From assembly GCF_949987515.2 (NCBI RefSeq), contig NC_082689.1, forward strand, positions 8,051,501-8,115,500: 64,000 nt of DNA. Direction: 5' to 3'. Position numbers and translations under genes: made by a program. How positions within the stretch are numbered: position 1 is the first letter of the stretch; every line of letters begins with the position of its first letter. Shown piece by piece: positions 37,060 to 48,800 of the stretch. The stretch is from Delphinus delphis. Lineage: Eukaryota; Chordata; Mammalia; Artiodactyla; Delphinidae. Below the pieces are notes generated by a model that did not search any database, was not told where the DNA came from, and saw only the letters and a list, made by a program, of their open reading frames with translations.

Positions 37060-37640
37060 TGTCAGCAATAACTGATAATAAAACATAATTTTTAAAATCC
37101 ACAGCAAGAAAACATTGTTTTTTAAATCCCATTTGTTATGGCCACAAAAACTATAAAAAAATCAAGAATAACTTAATAAAGATGTGTAAGACCTATATGA
37201 GAAAACTTTAAAGCTATGGAAAATGGAAAAGCACAACTTGTCCCTGGATAGGAAAACTAAATATTGAAAAGATGTTAAATTGCCTTAAGTTTATATGTAA
37301 ATTCAAGAAAATGCCATAAAATCATAGCAGGATATTTGGTGGACTTGGGTAAATTTTTCTAAAGTTCTTCTGGAAGATAAATATAGAAGAAGAATAAAGA
37401 ATTTCCTGAAAAAGAAGAGTATCTTGGGACTGATAGGCCCTACTAGATATTAGAACATATTTTTAAACCACAGTGAATAAAACAATATGGTCAGGAGTAA
37501 GCAGGCAAAGCAATAAAACAGAGTCCAAAACTTTACATAAGTATGTATGAGAATTCAGCATGAGAACAGTAAAAGTTTAAACTGGTGGGAGAAAAACTTA
37601 ATGATTATAATTTTTTGAAGTATAATGTGTCAAAATTAAA
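37060..37640 (+). repeat. L1M ORF2 fragment
   Basis: 'aaaactttaaagctatggaa' and 'gggactgataggccctacta' follow old L1 ORF2 order. Confidence 0.55.
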
Positions 37641-37649
37641 AAGTACATA

Positions 37650-38127
37650 CAAGCACACCTCACTTTATTAGGCCTCACTTTATTGTGCTTCACAGATACT
37701 GCATTTTTTACAAATTAAAGTTTTGTGGCAACCCTGCACCAAGCAAGTCTATTGGCACCATTTTTCCAATAGCATTTGCTAACTTCGTGTTTCTCTGCCA
37801 CATTTTGGTGTCACAGTATCACTAACTTTTTCATTATTGTTGTATTATATGGGTCTGTGTTCAGTGATCTTTGATGTCACTACTATAACTCACTGAAGGC
37901 TCAGATGACGCTTAGCATTTTTTAGCATTAAACTATTTTAAAATTAAGGTATATACATTTTATTAGAAATAATGCTATTGCACAGTTAATAGAATACAGT
38001 ATAGAATAAACATAACTTTTATGTGCACTGGGAAATCAAAAAATTCATTTGACTAGCTTTATTACAATATTCACTTTATTATAGTGCTCTGGAACCAAAC
38101 CCACAGTATCTCTGAGGTGTATGCCTG
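37650..38127. mobile_element. Tigger1-derived MITE with TA duplication
   Basis: The left end CAAGCACACCTCAC and right end GAGGTGTATGCCTG are the Tigger1 inverted termini. TA flanks both sides (37648-37649 and 38128-38129). Internal text ('tttgtggcaaccctgcacca', 'ctcagatgacgcttagcatt') is Tigger1 end sequence with the transposase middle deleted. Confidence 0.85.
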
Positions 38128-38129
38128 TA

Positions 38130-39590
38130 ATATTTCTATAATTTCGTGTTAGAGTCACTGAAGAATGAGAAGATTTTTTGCGTCTGGAACACTTTTCAAA
38201 ATGTCAAGTGAATTTATCCTTTCCAGGGATGTAAACTTGTCCAAGGCATTGACTTACAATAAAAAATTTGGAGAGAAGCTCTGTTTTTCATAGGGACAAT
38301 ATCATAAAAAGGAGGTTTCTTGTGATTAGCTAAACTCAAAGCTCTCCGCCAGATAAGGTGAATTTTCAAAAGGCAATTACATCTCCAGGTTTTGTTCAAT
38401 TTCAATGTTATGGAGGTAAGTTTATGGACTTCATGAATCCATTCCTATTTCCCTAAGAAGCATCAATTATTTTTCACCATACCAAAACCAACGTAATGGG
38501 AAAGCCATAGGCTTCGCCTGCTTGGCAGGCAAGTAAGATCACACGTACATTCATGGCCACATTACCCTGGCTTTGGGACCTCCCTGCCTTGCCAGCAGGA
38601 AGGCCAGTTGATTCGTAGGTGAAACCTCCCCTAATATGTCAGGTCCTCCTGTAGTGCTTGGATATGTCCCTGAATCTGTCCTCCTGGAGCTCCTCCAGCT
38701 GCCTGCTGGGGAAGCAGAAATCCCGACAGTCCCTCAGGGACAAAAGACTTAACCACTTCAGGGCCCCACCCATCTCCACTCCCATCCTCAGCCTCACTCA
38801 CTAGCTTTGGTGCCTCCAGCCCTGTAGCCCAAACGCCCGAGGTCCCTGGCTCTCCTGGTCACGGTGCAACTGCAGCTCCAGCCACAGGGAGAGCCCCAGC
38901 AGTGCCTCTGAAACAAAGTCCCTATACTAGTGCCTGATTTCTGCCACCTCTGCTGCCACCTTGGAGATTAACACTCCCACGGGGGTCCTTAGATGAGAAG
39001 GGAAGGGAGAGGCTGCCTCTCCATGTTGCCAGGGTGTCCAGGGAAAGCACCAGCAGCCCAAGGCAGCACAGCCTTTCCTGTTCACACACAACCAACCCCC
39101 CTGGTCCCACCCGTGGTGCCAGCAGGCTTGGATGACCAGAGATGGGAGTGAGCTCCTGCCTGGGAAGACTCAATTCCCTACACTGGGGCACAGAAACCCC
39201 AGTGTGACCTCAGGCTGGGGGTTGCTTTCAGGACTCCTGTAAGTCCTCGTGCTGGTTGTTCTCCACTTACCGTCTCACCTCCCAAATCCATTCTCTTCAT
39301 TCTCTGCCCTGCTCGGCCATGTTCTGGCAGTGACTGCTTTCTCTGGTTACAAGTACTATTGAAAGGCCCCTCTTTCATGTTCCAGCTCTCCGTCACTATC
39401 CCCTATTAATCCCTTTATCGTGAATAGTCCCCTCACTAAATTCTCCCAGTTAAACCCTCTGAGTTGCCGTGAACCTGACTCCAATGCCCCTCACCCCAGG
39501 ATGCTTGGGCAGACAAGTGACTCCTAAAAATGATGAAATAGACCATCCTATCAGTAGAATAACTGAAGATTGAGTCACATTAGAAAAATA
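38130..39590. other. Unassigned intergenic sequence, GC-richer from 38.5 kb
   Basis: The C/T-rich stretch at about 39230-39500 may be an old repeat. Nothing supports a gene. Confidence 0.4.
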
Positions 39591-39609
39591 GAAAAATGTA
39601 CCATTTCTT

Positions 39610-39977
39610 TTTTTTTTTTAACTTCCCTCTTTTTTTATAATTTATTTATTTATTTTTGGCTGTGTTGGGTCTTCGATGCTGCGCGTGGGCTTTCTCTAGT
39701 TGTGGCGAGTGGGGGCTACTCTTCATTGTGGTGCGTGGGCTTCTCATTGCAGTGGTTTCTCTTGTTGTGGAGCATGGGCTCTAGAGCACAGACTTAGTAG
39801 TTGTGGCGCACGGGCTCAGTAGTTGTGGCTCGTGCGCTCTAGAGCGCAGGCTCAGTAGTTGTGGTGCACAGGCTTAGTTGCTCCACGGCATGTGGGATCT
39901 TCCCAGACCAGGGCTCGAGCCTGTGTCCCCTTCATTGGCAGGCAGATTCTTAACCACTGCACCACCAGGGAAGTCCC
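39610..39977 (-). mobile_element. CHR-type SINE (long form), antisense
   Basis: The reverse head 'accaccagggaagtccc' ends at about 39977, with the long body and a T-rich tail at left. It is flanked by aaaaatgta(c/g)catttctt at 39592-39609 and 39978-39995, 17 of 18 identical. Confidence 0.93.
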
Positions 39978-39995
39978 AAAAATGTAGCATTTCTT

Positions 39996-40740
39996 GCATG
40001 TCAGTGTTGCAGAGCAAATGTACACTGTGACCCAAAGTTGGACCGCTGTGAGCAGTCAGGTTCTCTGTGAATTGGCCACTCTGAGCCCTCTCGTATTCTT
40101 CATCACTCCGTGAAGAGATTTCAGGTGCATACGATTGTTTGTCACCCTTCACTAATGCTGTCTCCTTGGCTTCGGCTCCAGGGGCAGAATCTAAACCCAG
40201 TTGCTCAGAGAGGAGCCCAGTTCCTCACACAGATCTGGAGTTTGCTCCTTAACCCGCAAGTCCCCAAACCAGGCTGTTTTGGTTACAGAGACATTGATCA
40301 GATATAATCTCAAGCGGAGTAAAACGGTTGGATTCTGCCCTCCTTTGTCTTTAAGTTATACTTTAATGACTTGATGTCTCTTTTAGAGAAGCTGGATGCT
40401 CACCGCTCCCAACTGCGACCCACAGAATACTGCACTAGAGAAAGTGAAAAGTTACACATCCTCCTGTGACGTGGACTGACTGCCATGAGTTAGTATGGAC
40501 TTAGTAAATGGTGAGAGCTGCTACCTAAGTACTGCCAGGAAGAGATGGCTAAACGTCAGTAATTTTAAAACATCATGCTTTCTGGACAAAGTTTTCTCAA
40601 CTGATGACAGGCTTGTAGCTAAACAACTTAATAAAGGAATTCAAAAATTTTAATTACTGGGTCTAGCAGTGTGTTCTGTAAATAACACTAGCCTGGAGGT
40701 TTCATCAAGAAATAATAATTGTCTAAAGTTAGATGTTTTA
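39996..40740. other. Unassigned intergenic sequence
   Basis: No gene or repeat recognised. Confidence 0.4.
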
Positions 40741-40744
40741 TGTT

Positions 40745-42480
40745 TTATTTGGAATTTTTAAATGATTGTAGTAGGCGATTGGTAACACCTGCATTAAAAT
40801 TTTCCATATTAAAAAATAAAGCTGGATCCCTACCTCACACCTTAATAAATTCCAGATGGGTTAGAAGTAAAAACGTACACATAAACCAACACATACAAAA
40901 CTCCATAAAAGTACTAGGGAAAAGAGTGATGTTTATTTAATCTTGGGAGGTGAAAAGATAGACCTTTCTAAAAATGACACCAAAGCTAGAAACCATTTAA
41001 AAAATATGATGGATTTGACTATATAAAAATCTGAGACTTCCATATGGTATTCACATGTATTTAAAAGTCAATGCAGAAACTGAGAAACAGCATTTTGACA
41101 TGTGAGAAGCAAAGGCATAATGTTCCTGATATATAAAAAGCCATTACAAGTCAGTTAGGAGTAAAAGAATACTCCAGTAGGAAAATGAGCAATGGATATG
41201 AAGTGGAAATTGACCAAACTTTGCAAATGGCCAGTGACTTCATGAGAGGATGTTCAACGTTACCTGTAGCCGAGGGAAGATTTAAAGAAGAAGAAAGGAA
41301 AAAGAAAACCACACTTGCCACCACCACAGCAAAACTCCTGGGATGGTCTATCCTTAACCACCAGATGAACAAAGGTGCAAAAGATTGTAACACCCAGTGT
41401 TGGGGAGAGTTCTGAAAAGGGCTTTTCACACTGCTGGTGGGAAGAGTGTAAGTATATACAACTTTTTGGAGAGAAGTTGGTCAATAGGTATCAGAAACCT
41501 TTTTAAATGGATGTTTTTTGACCTAGTAACACTCCCGTTACCCCGATCTGGCCTTGAGGGAAGGGACACAGTTTCCTTTGACTGCGTAATCCAGAACATA
41601 GGACTGGCTCCTCCTAATTTCCCCAGCAGAGCAAAGGCCAGGCTGCCTGAAGTTGCCGGTGACTGGACTGACAGCACGGCACAGACAGCAACGTAACAGC
41701 CACTGCAGGCCCAGCCCCAGGCCAGGGTCACTCACTGGAAGCCCCTGCTTCCATTTGGCCAAGGGCAGTCATCACCCCTCTCCAGAACTGGCCCCGGCCT
41801 CTCCTTACAGCAAAGCCAGGCCCCACTGACCCAACCATCAGCTTCAGAGAGAGGATATCTTTCCACCACCCTCCCCATTCTTCACTTCCTGCCCCTGCAC
41901 CTGGGTATTTCCTCCAGCCTACTGGGTTGGGGTCTGATTCTCTGGCCCCGTTAAGATAATCACAATATACTGCAAGATCTAAGCTCATCTGTGGTCATAT
42001 TCTTGCATCTATAATGGTAAAAATATGGAAACAACGTACAAATCCAACACTAAGAAAGTGACTAAGTAAACTGAGACCTCCATACATTAAAATGCCATAG
42101 AAAATGATGACATACACCTATATATATTTACGTGGAATTAAGAGGATAGGAGAATTACATGAGTCAATCCAAGTGCTCAGGACAGGACCAGCCACGTAGA
42201 ACGTGCTCAAGAATTGTGGTTAAGTGGAAAAAGAGGCGACAAAACAGTGTTATGGTTCAAAAGCATTTTATTATTAAAATATCTGCATCTTTATGTGTAT
42301 ATATACACAGAAAAATATGTGGAAGGGTACAAACTGAAATGTAAGCAGTGCCTGTTTCGGAGTGGTGGCTTACACATCCATTTTCACCATTTATATTGTC
42401 TGTGTTATAATGATCATGTAATACTTTATTTCTTCGGACTGATTCAGGGAATGGACACAAAAAAAGATTTCAAGAATTTT
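40745..42480 (+). repeat. Old L1 ORF2/3'UTR, interrupted by a GC-rich block
   Basis: L1M text runs from about 40800 ('gatccctacctcacacctta') to about 41530 ('gacctagtaacactcc'). It resumes at about 41985 ('ctataatggtaaaaatatgg') and ends near 42480. The intervening 41535-41984 is not L1. Confidence 0.65.
41535..41984. other. GC-rich block of unknown origin inside an old L1
   Basis: About 450 bp, markedly richer in GC than the flanking L1. Open frames run on both strands but none is recognised. No SINE head, poly-A tail or clear target duplication seen. Confidence 0.4.
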
Positions 42481-43690
42481 CTGGTCAACCTTACCTTGAC
42501 GTGAAAAATCTTGACACGTGAACTTGGTGATGCAGCACAGGTTACCTATGAATCAGGAAAAAGAAAAACTATTTTCATTTTTCAAAAGTTAGAATATAAT
42601 AAAGAACTTTCATAATTTTTTAAACATTACCATGTTTGAGGCCCACTCGGAGAACTGTGACTATGGGAAGTCAACCCCCTACCACCCCCTGGTCTGGAGG
42701 GGACCAAATTCCTTTCTGTGGAAAGTTCAACTGCCCTCAGGTATTTGCCCAGGTTCTCCCAGCTTCAGTGCAGCAGGAACCCTGAGATTGAACCCCACAA
42801 GCAGCTCTAGGCTGACCACCTTATGCACTACAGCAAAGAGATTTCTTCCTTGCCAGCTCCAGAGAGGGAAAAATCCCTGGAAGTTCTTTGAAGGGCCTGG
42901 CTTGGGCCACATACCCAGCCCCGAGTCAATCATGTAGCCACGGGGATGCAACCTGTTGTAGACAACTGTTGTTCTTCAATTCCCACTACCTCTTACCCTT
43001 ACCGTTACCTCTTACCCATTGATTTGGTGATGGTAATCAGATCTGCTTTGGAGACCCATTCTTCCCTCATTTGTCAGGGTTCTTTTGGGGCTGTCAATCT
43101 CCATACCCCACCTCTTGGCCCCAGAGACGTGCACTTGAGCTAAACCTGGCCAATCTATGAAAAACCATCTTCCCAGCCACAGTGATTGGGGACTCAGACA
43201 AATGGGGCCAGGCGGTTCTTTTCTAACATTCGGTCTAGATGTCAGAGGAAGATATCTGAAGGTGTCTCCATCCTCGCCTCCATCCCCCAGCACATGGAGA
43301 AAGGTCCCCTACAGTGGGAGAGAATACAGTCATTACACAGAGGCAGAGGAGAGCTGTGGGGAGAAAGAGATGTGGCATCGTTTAAATCACTGTGCCTGGC
43401 TGTGATTAGCTAATAGCCACCCTCCTTGGGCTTCCCAGTTATGCAAACAATAAAGTCCCTTACAGCTTGAGCTGGGTTTCTGTCATAGGCCAACTCAGGG
43501 GCCTGGGCCTGGTGAGATCTAAACCATGTGCCTATGTCTGTGGTCAAAGGGATAGGTCACTGAGATTGGTAGACCCCAATAAAACCACAGGGTGGGAGTA
43601 GAGGAAGATTTCCCCCAAAGAAGGGGGGCTGCAGAGGGACAGAGCAAACAATAATAGCCAAGCAAGTATGGAAACGTCATTTATCAAATA
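42481..43690. other. Unassigned sequence, probable old repeats
   Basis: Mixed sequence with overlapping short frames on both strands. The style suggests decayed LTR or DNA-transposon material, but I cannot assign a family. Confidence 0.35.
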
Positions 43691-43699
43691 AATGGGGGT

Positions 43700-44350
43700 T
43701 TTATCCACTTCTAGTAGTCTATCACAAATCGGTTGCCGAAAAATAAAAGTACATAGAAAATTTAGTTAATAAAGTTGGATATATTAAACTTTGTACCCTA
43801 CAGACAATGGTCCTATTTTTGAGTACCCATTAAATCTTTATAAAAATAACATATATACAGGTACAAAGAAAATCTCAGTAAAGTTCAATTCTTAGAAATA
43901 TTATAAGTTCTATTCTCAGACCACAATGCAATAAAATTAAAACTCCATAAGAAAAGTTTAAATGAAAATAAAATACAACTAATTAAAATTAAATTTAATT
44001 TTATACAAGTTTATAATGTAATAATAACGTTTATATGGAAAAGCAAGTTTTCAGGAATTTTTTTAATTTGAAGGCAAAACTAGGGAAATACCAACCAATC
44101 TATAGAACATATGTGGCAGTTGTCAAAACTTTATGGTAGAGCAGATGTGAACACATTTATTTGCATTTAATATATAACAAATCACATGAAAATAAAATGA
44201 TGAAAAAAATTATCACTACATTCATACGGGAAATGGATAATAATAACGTGTGAATAGCAAACTCTTATTCATACTATTTACCAGAGAACATTCCAGACAG
44301 GTTAAAGTTAACTACACACATGTATACACGTACACAACCATTAAAAAAAT
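43700..44350 (+). repeat. AT-rich old L1 ORF2 fragment
   Basis: 'cagaccacaatgcaataaaa' is a well-known L1M ORF2 motif; the surrounding sequence is consistent with it. Confidence 0.5.
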
Positions 44351-44394
44351 AAACCCACAACAGAAGAATATAAGTGTTTGCTCACCCAGTCTAC

Positions 44395-44540
44395 TGAGAC
44401 AGTGATGTCAGGACAAAGCGAGGGTTTCAGAGCAAACAGACCTCTGAGTTTCGGTTCCACCTGAGGTGCTTACTCAAATATTTAACATCTGTGAGCTCAG
44501 TTTCCTATCTGCACAATATAGGTAAAAATACCCAATTCAC
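44395..44540 (+). repeat. MIR fragment
   Basis: 'tctgagtttcggttccacct' and 'ctgtgagctcagtttcctat' are the MIR core in order. Confidence 0.6.
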
Positions 44541-45051
44541 AAGAATCAAAGCCACTTCGTGGCCCACACTTTAGCCTCTGTGATGGACTTCCTCAGGCTG
44601 GGTGCTGGGGTTGCAGTGGGGCACCTTTAAGAACAGATGGCCCTGGGGAGAAAGGTCTGAGTCAAGTAACCACACAAGCACATAATTGAAGTATGGGAGG
44701 CTATGAGAATAGATTATATTTTTTAAATTTGTAAACATCGCAATATAAACATACAGAAAAGCAATGGAGTGAAAGAACACTTCATGATAAATATGAACAA
44801 TAATATCAAAATATTTATGAAACTGATAAAATCATTTAGAAACTAGAGGGAGACAAGGCAACACTGAAGGTCTCTGGCAAATACGAGTAAAACTGCAGCA
44901 TTAGCAGAGGACTTGGACAAGAGTACCCTAAATATGTACTCCAGGTCATACCCATCGGCCCAGAGCAGGTGAAGAGCTACCAAACCACAGTGCGCTCACA
45001 TCATCCGACTTTTCAATGAGCAGTTCCTCTGACTGAAGAAACAGAGCAAGA

Positions 45052-45106
45052 GAGGAAGGGAGAGAAGGAAGGAAGGAAAGAAGGAAGGGAGGGAGGGAGA
45101 AAAGAG
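45052..45106. repeat. GGAA/GGGA microsatellite
   Basis: A run of GAAGG, GGAA and GGGA units on the plus strand, all-purine for about 55 bp. Confidence 0.95.
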
Positions 45107-45468
45107 AAAAACCCTATTTGTATCGAGATGTTTTTACCTGTATAATTTGTAAGCACACGACACTTAGCCCAAATCCTGCCTGTGAGCTACTAATATTGCA
45201 GACTACTTAGATCCATGGAAAAGGTTATACAAAATAACATTACATGAAAAAGCTGATCACAAGATATTAAGTGCACACTGATTCTAACTAGGCACGAATT
45301 TTGCCGGGAGGATCTGAAAGCCTAGGCGAGAAGTAGACAAGTCATGTGATATTGGTAGAGGTATTTGTACACTTGCCATAGGTTTGACATTTCTGTTGAT
45401 CTTGCACTGTATCATTGGGTCAATATTCTATTTTTTAAAAAAGGATTGATTTTAAAAAAGAACCTTCA

Positions 45469-45800
45469 CAAATGAGCTTATTTACAAAACAGAAATGGAG
45501 TCACAGACGTAGAAAACAAACTTATGGTTACCAAGGAGGAAAGGGCGGAGGAGGGATAAATTGGGAAATTGGGATTGACATATACACACTACTATATATA
45601 AAATAGATAACTAATAAGAACCTACTATATAGCACAGGGGACTCTATTCAGGACTCTGTAATGACCTATATGGGAAAAGAATCTAAAATAGAATGGATAT
45701 GTGTATACGTATAACTGATTCCCTTTGCTGTACAGCAGAAACTAACATAACATTGTAAATCAACTGTACTCCAATAAAAATTAATTTAAAAAATAAAAAT
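45469..45800 (+). mobile_element. Younger 5'-truncated L1 3' tail
   Basis: 'caaatgagcttatttacaaa', 'aacttatggttaccaaggag' and 'ctgtactccaataaaaatta', then an A-rich tail. It is flanked by the 15-bp duplication aaaaaagaaccttca at 45454-45468 and 45801-45815. Confidence 0.92.
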
Positions 45801-45815
45801 AAAAAAGAACCTTCA

Positions 45816-48800
45816 TCATTCTAGCCAAATAAGCTCGATGTTGCCCAGGTCATCTCCAGGCTGGATTCTGGAGAGTTCCTCAGGCCGAGATTTCCAAGCG
45901 AGCGAGAGCAGATCTGTGAAGGGCAGAGGCCTGGCAGGGCAAGCAGCAGGGGCTCCGCCTGCAGGACACAGCTGCCCGCTGCACCTGGCCTGGGGAGAGT
46001 CTTATCGCATGAGCTCTTGTGAAAGCCCCACGCCTCCAGGTCTCCAGCAAACATTTGCCATTCCTTTCCTGTCACCACCCAGCTCTGCCCCTGTGCCCAT
46101 GAGCTCATCGCCGCGGGGCAAGTCCTCCTGAGGTCAGATAACTGCCAGGGGCAGCTCCTTTCCCAGCCTCCTGGCCCTGCCCTGCCCCCCGGGGAGACAC
46201 GGGGCTGCCCTGACTCCTGCTCTGTGGTTCCCCACAGAACAGAGAGCTGTGTGAGCTCGACTGAAGTCCTGGGGGTGAACAGGCCCTCCCATCCAAGCGC
46301 CGCCCGCCCTCCCAACCCCCCATCATGGCCTTGCCTTGTTCTGGGGACTGCTCAGCCCCTGGGACCAGGCAGACCCCTGTCCACGTCTGAGCCACTGTCC
46401 TGTTTCTGTCTCAGTCTCTGACTCTGCGGCAGCCCTGGACCCAGCAGCCTCCCAGGTGGGTGTCAACCAGAGGAGATGCTGGGAGAGGGGAGTTGAAAGC
46501 TGTGAGGATCCCCACCCGAAGGCAAAAAGGGAGGCTGTGCCCCGCCGGCCCTGGTTCTCGGCCCCTTTTCCCTGGCAGCTTTAGCCCCGCCCCCATCCTC
46601 ACCCACCCACCCCGGCTGGTGGGGGAGGGCTTCTCCATGTGGGTCACAGCTGATTCGATCATGGAGCTCAGGTGTGAGGGCCAAGCCCCCAAGCCCGTAG
46701 CTTGCGGGAATCCAGGGTGGTCCCAGGGGTCCTTCTCTCAGGGTCTCCCTGGCCTGGCTCTTTTCCCATGTACGAGACTCCCTGCCTTGCCCTGTCAGAA
46801 GCCCGGCCCAGCCCACCTCCCATGCTGGACGGCTGCAGCCCCAGACCACCTGATGCACGCCGCCCACCACGGCCGCACACACACGGAGGGCTGGTGTCCT
46901 GTCACTAGAGCTCTCCGTCTCCCCAAACCAGTGTTCCCCACCCATCCAGGCCTGTCTTTCCCAGACCTCCCAGGAATTAAACAGGAAAGAATGAGAAAAG
47001 GGGACAGTGCCGTGGCAGAGAAATGGCCGCTGACAGATATGACAAAGGCCCCAGAACTCGAAGCCCCCCACCCCGTAGATGGGCCCCGGCGGCGGAGGAG
47101 CCGCGTCCTCGTCTTGGCCAAGCCTCTCAGCACATTCCCACGGGAGCCGCGCGGCGCAGCGTGGAGACAGCTGTTCCTCTCGGCAGATGTGCTCGCGGGG
47201 AGCGGGGTGCTCGCTCCCAGCCCGATCGTCGTGACTCGCTGGAGTCCAGCCAGCTCACCCATTAGGCCCTGCGGCCTGCTGAGCCCCGTGTGGGGCTGAG
47301 GGCAGAGCCAGGAGTCGGTCGGGGCCTCCACGGCCCCATCTGCGAAGTGGGGCGGCTGGTCGTTTCGCCAGCTCCTTCCTTCTGCAAGGACAGAGGCTGT
47401 GTCTGTCCCTGCTGCCCCCTGAGGCTTAGTACGGTGGCCGCCTCCAGTCTCTGTGCACTTACCGAGCACCCACTGTGTGGCAGGCGATGTGCGGAGAGCT
47501 GGGGCGACTGAGACAGACAGGGAGGTCCCTGAGAAGCTGACAGAGGGAGAGAAGGAAGCCCCACTGGTATTAGGGCTGTGGGACCCCAAGGCTGGGGCCC
47601 GCACTGTCTGTGCTGAACTGGAGGACAGGCCCGTGGGAATCAGCCAGCCCAGGAAGAGACTTAGTGCTCACAGGGACATCACACCAGAGATGCCACATCA
47701 TTTCAGGTCCTAACCAGGCCCTTCTGCCAGAAACCAGGCTGCCTTGGCGGGTCTCCTGCCCCAGCAGGGCTCAGAAACCAGTACCAAGGGTCACACACCT
47801 GGGTTCTCAGTGAGCAGCCCTGGCCATACCACCCCACTCTGACAGCTGCTCTGCTGCCCTGCGGGAGGCACCAGATGAAACCTCAAGGGGCAAAGAGAAG
47901 GTGGCATGCCCACGGTCCACGCGGGGTCTGGCACCTGGAGCTATGGGGCCGGAATGACCAGAGTGTGATGCTTAATCCCTCTGAGTCAAGATCCCTAGGG
48001 GTAAAAGGAAGGTACAGGACTCCAGCCTCTGGGTTCCTTGATCTGGGCACTGTTCTCTGAAGCCCGGTGCCCCTTCTCCCAGCCCAGCATGCAGACTGCC
48101 AGCCCTCCCACCCGCCTTTCCTGGCTCAGCCACCACCCAGCTTTCTGGATTTTCTCATAACACATCACTCACCACTCTGTGTTTCTCTTAGCTCCGTGAA
48201 GCCTTTCCTGCTTGAGAAACACATTTGGATGTAATGGGGTAAGAAGGTGCTGAAGTTAGAAATATTTGCTTAAGTTAGTAACGTGTATGAGCATATGTCA
48301 CATTCATTTTACCAGAGTGAACTCTCCCCCACAGGCTGTGAGCTCGGGTCAGGGACTGTCTAATTCTATAGAGTCAGCGTGATATTTTTATCATCAAGAC
48401 AACATGGCCAGCACAGGCAGCCTGGACCCAATCATCAACTGTTGTCCTGACAATTTGCTTTCTGTTTCCACAGGGGAGCTGCTCAGTCCTTCCTAATTGT
48501 CTTCTCTATGTGTTGTCCCCTTTGCCCTTGTATCCATCACTGAAGGTGGAGGAAGAAGGCTGATGTCTCCAGATGTCCTTACCCTCACATCAGGAGCTGT
48601 CAGGGTGCAGCGAGGCTCTGGCAGACTGGTTATTCCAGGAATGAAATTTTGGAGAGGTCAAGCTGTGGGCACCAGGGCCTGGGTAACTGTGGGATCATTC
48701 AGGGTACTTACTTGTAAGCAAAAAAGCCTGACTGGAAAAAAAAAAAAAAGCCTGACTCTGGCTGGGTGAAGTAGAAAAGGAATTTATTTAAGGGGTATTG

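Noticed and set aside
45838..46421. Overlapping frames just after the L1 tail as a gene
   Set aside because: Proline/serine-rich frames on both strands without splice sites, promoter island or known domain.
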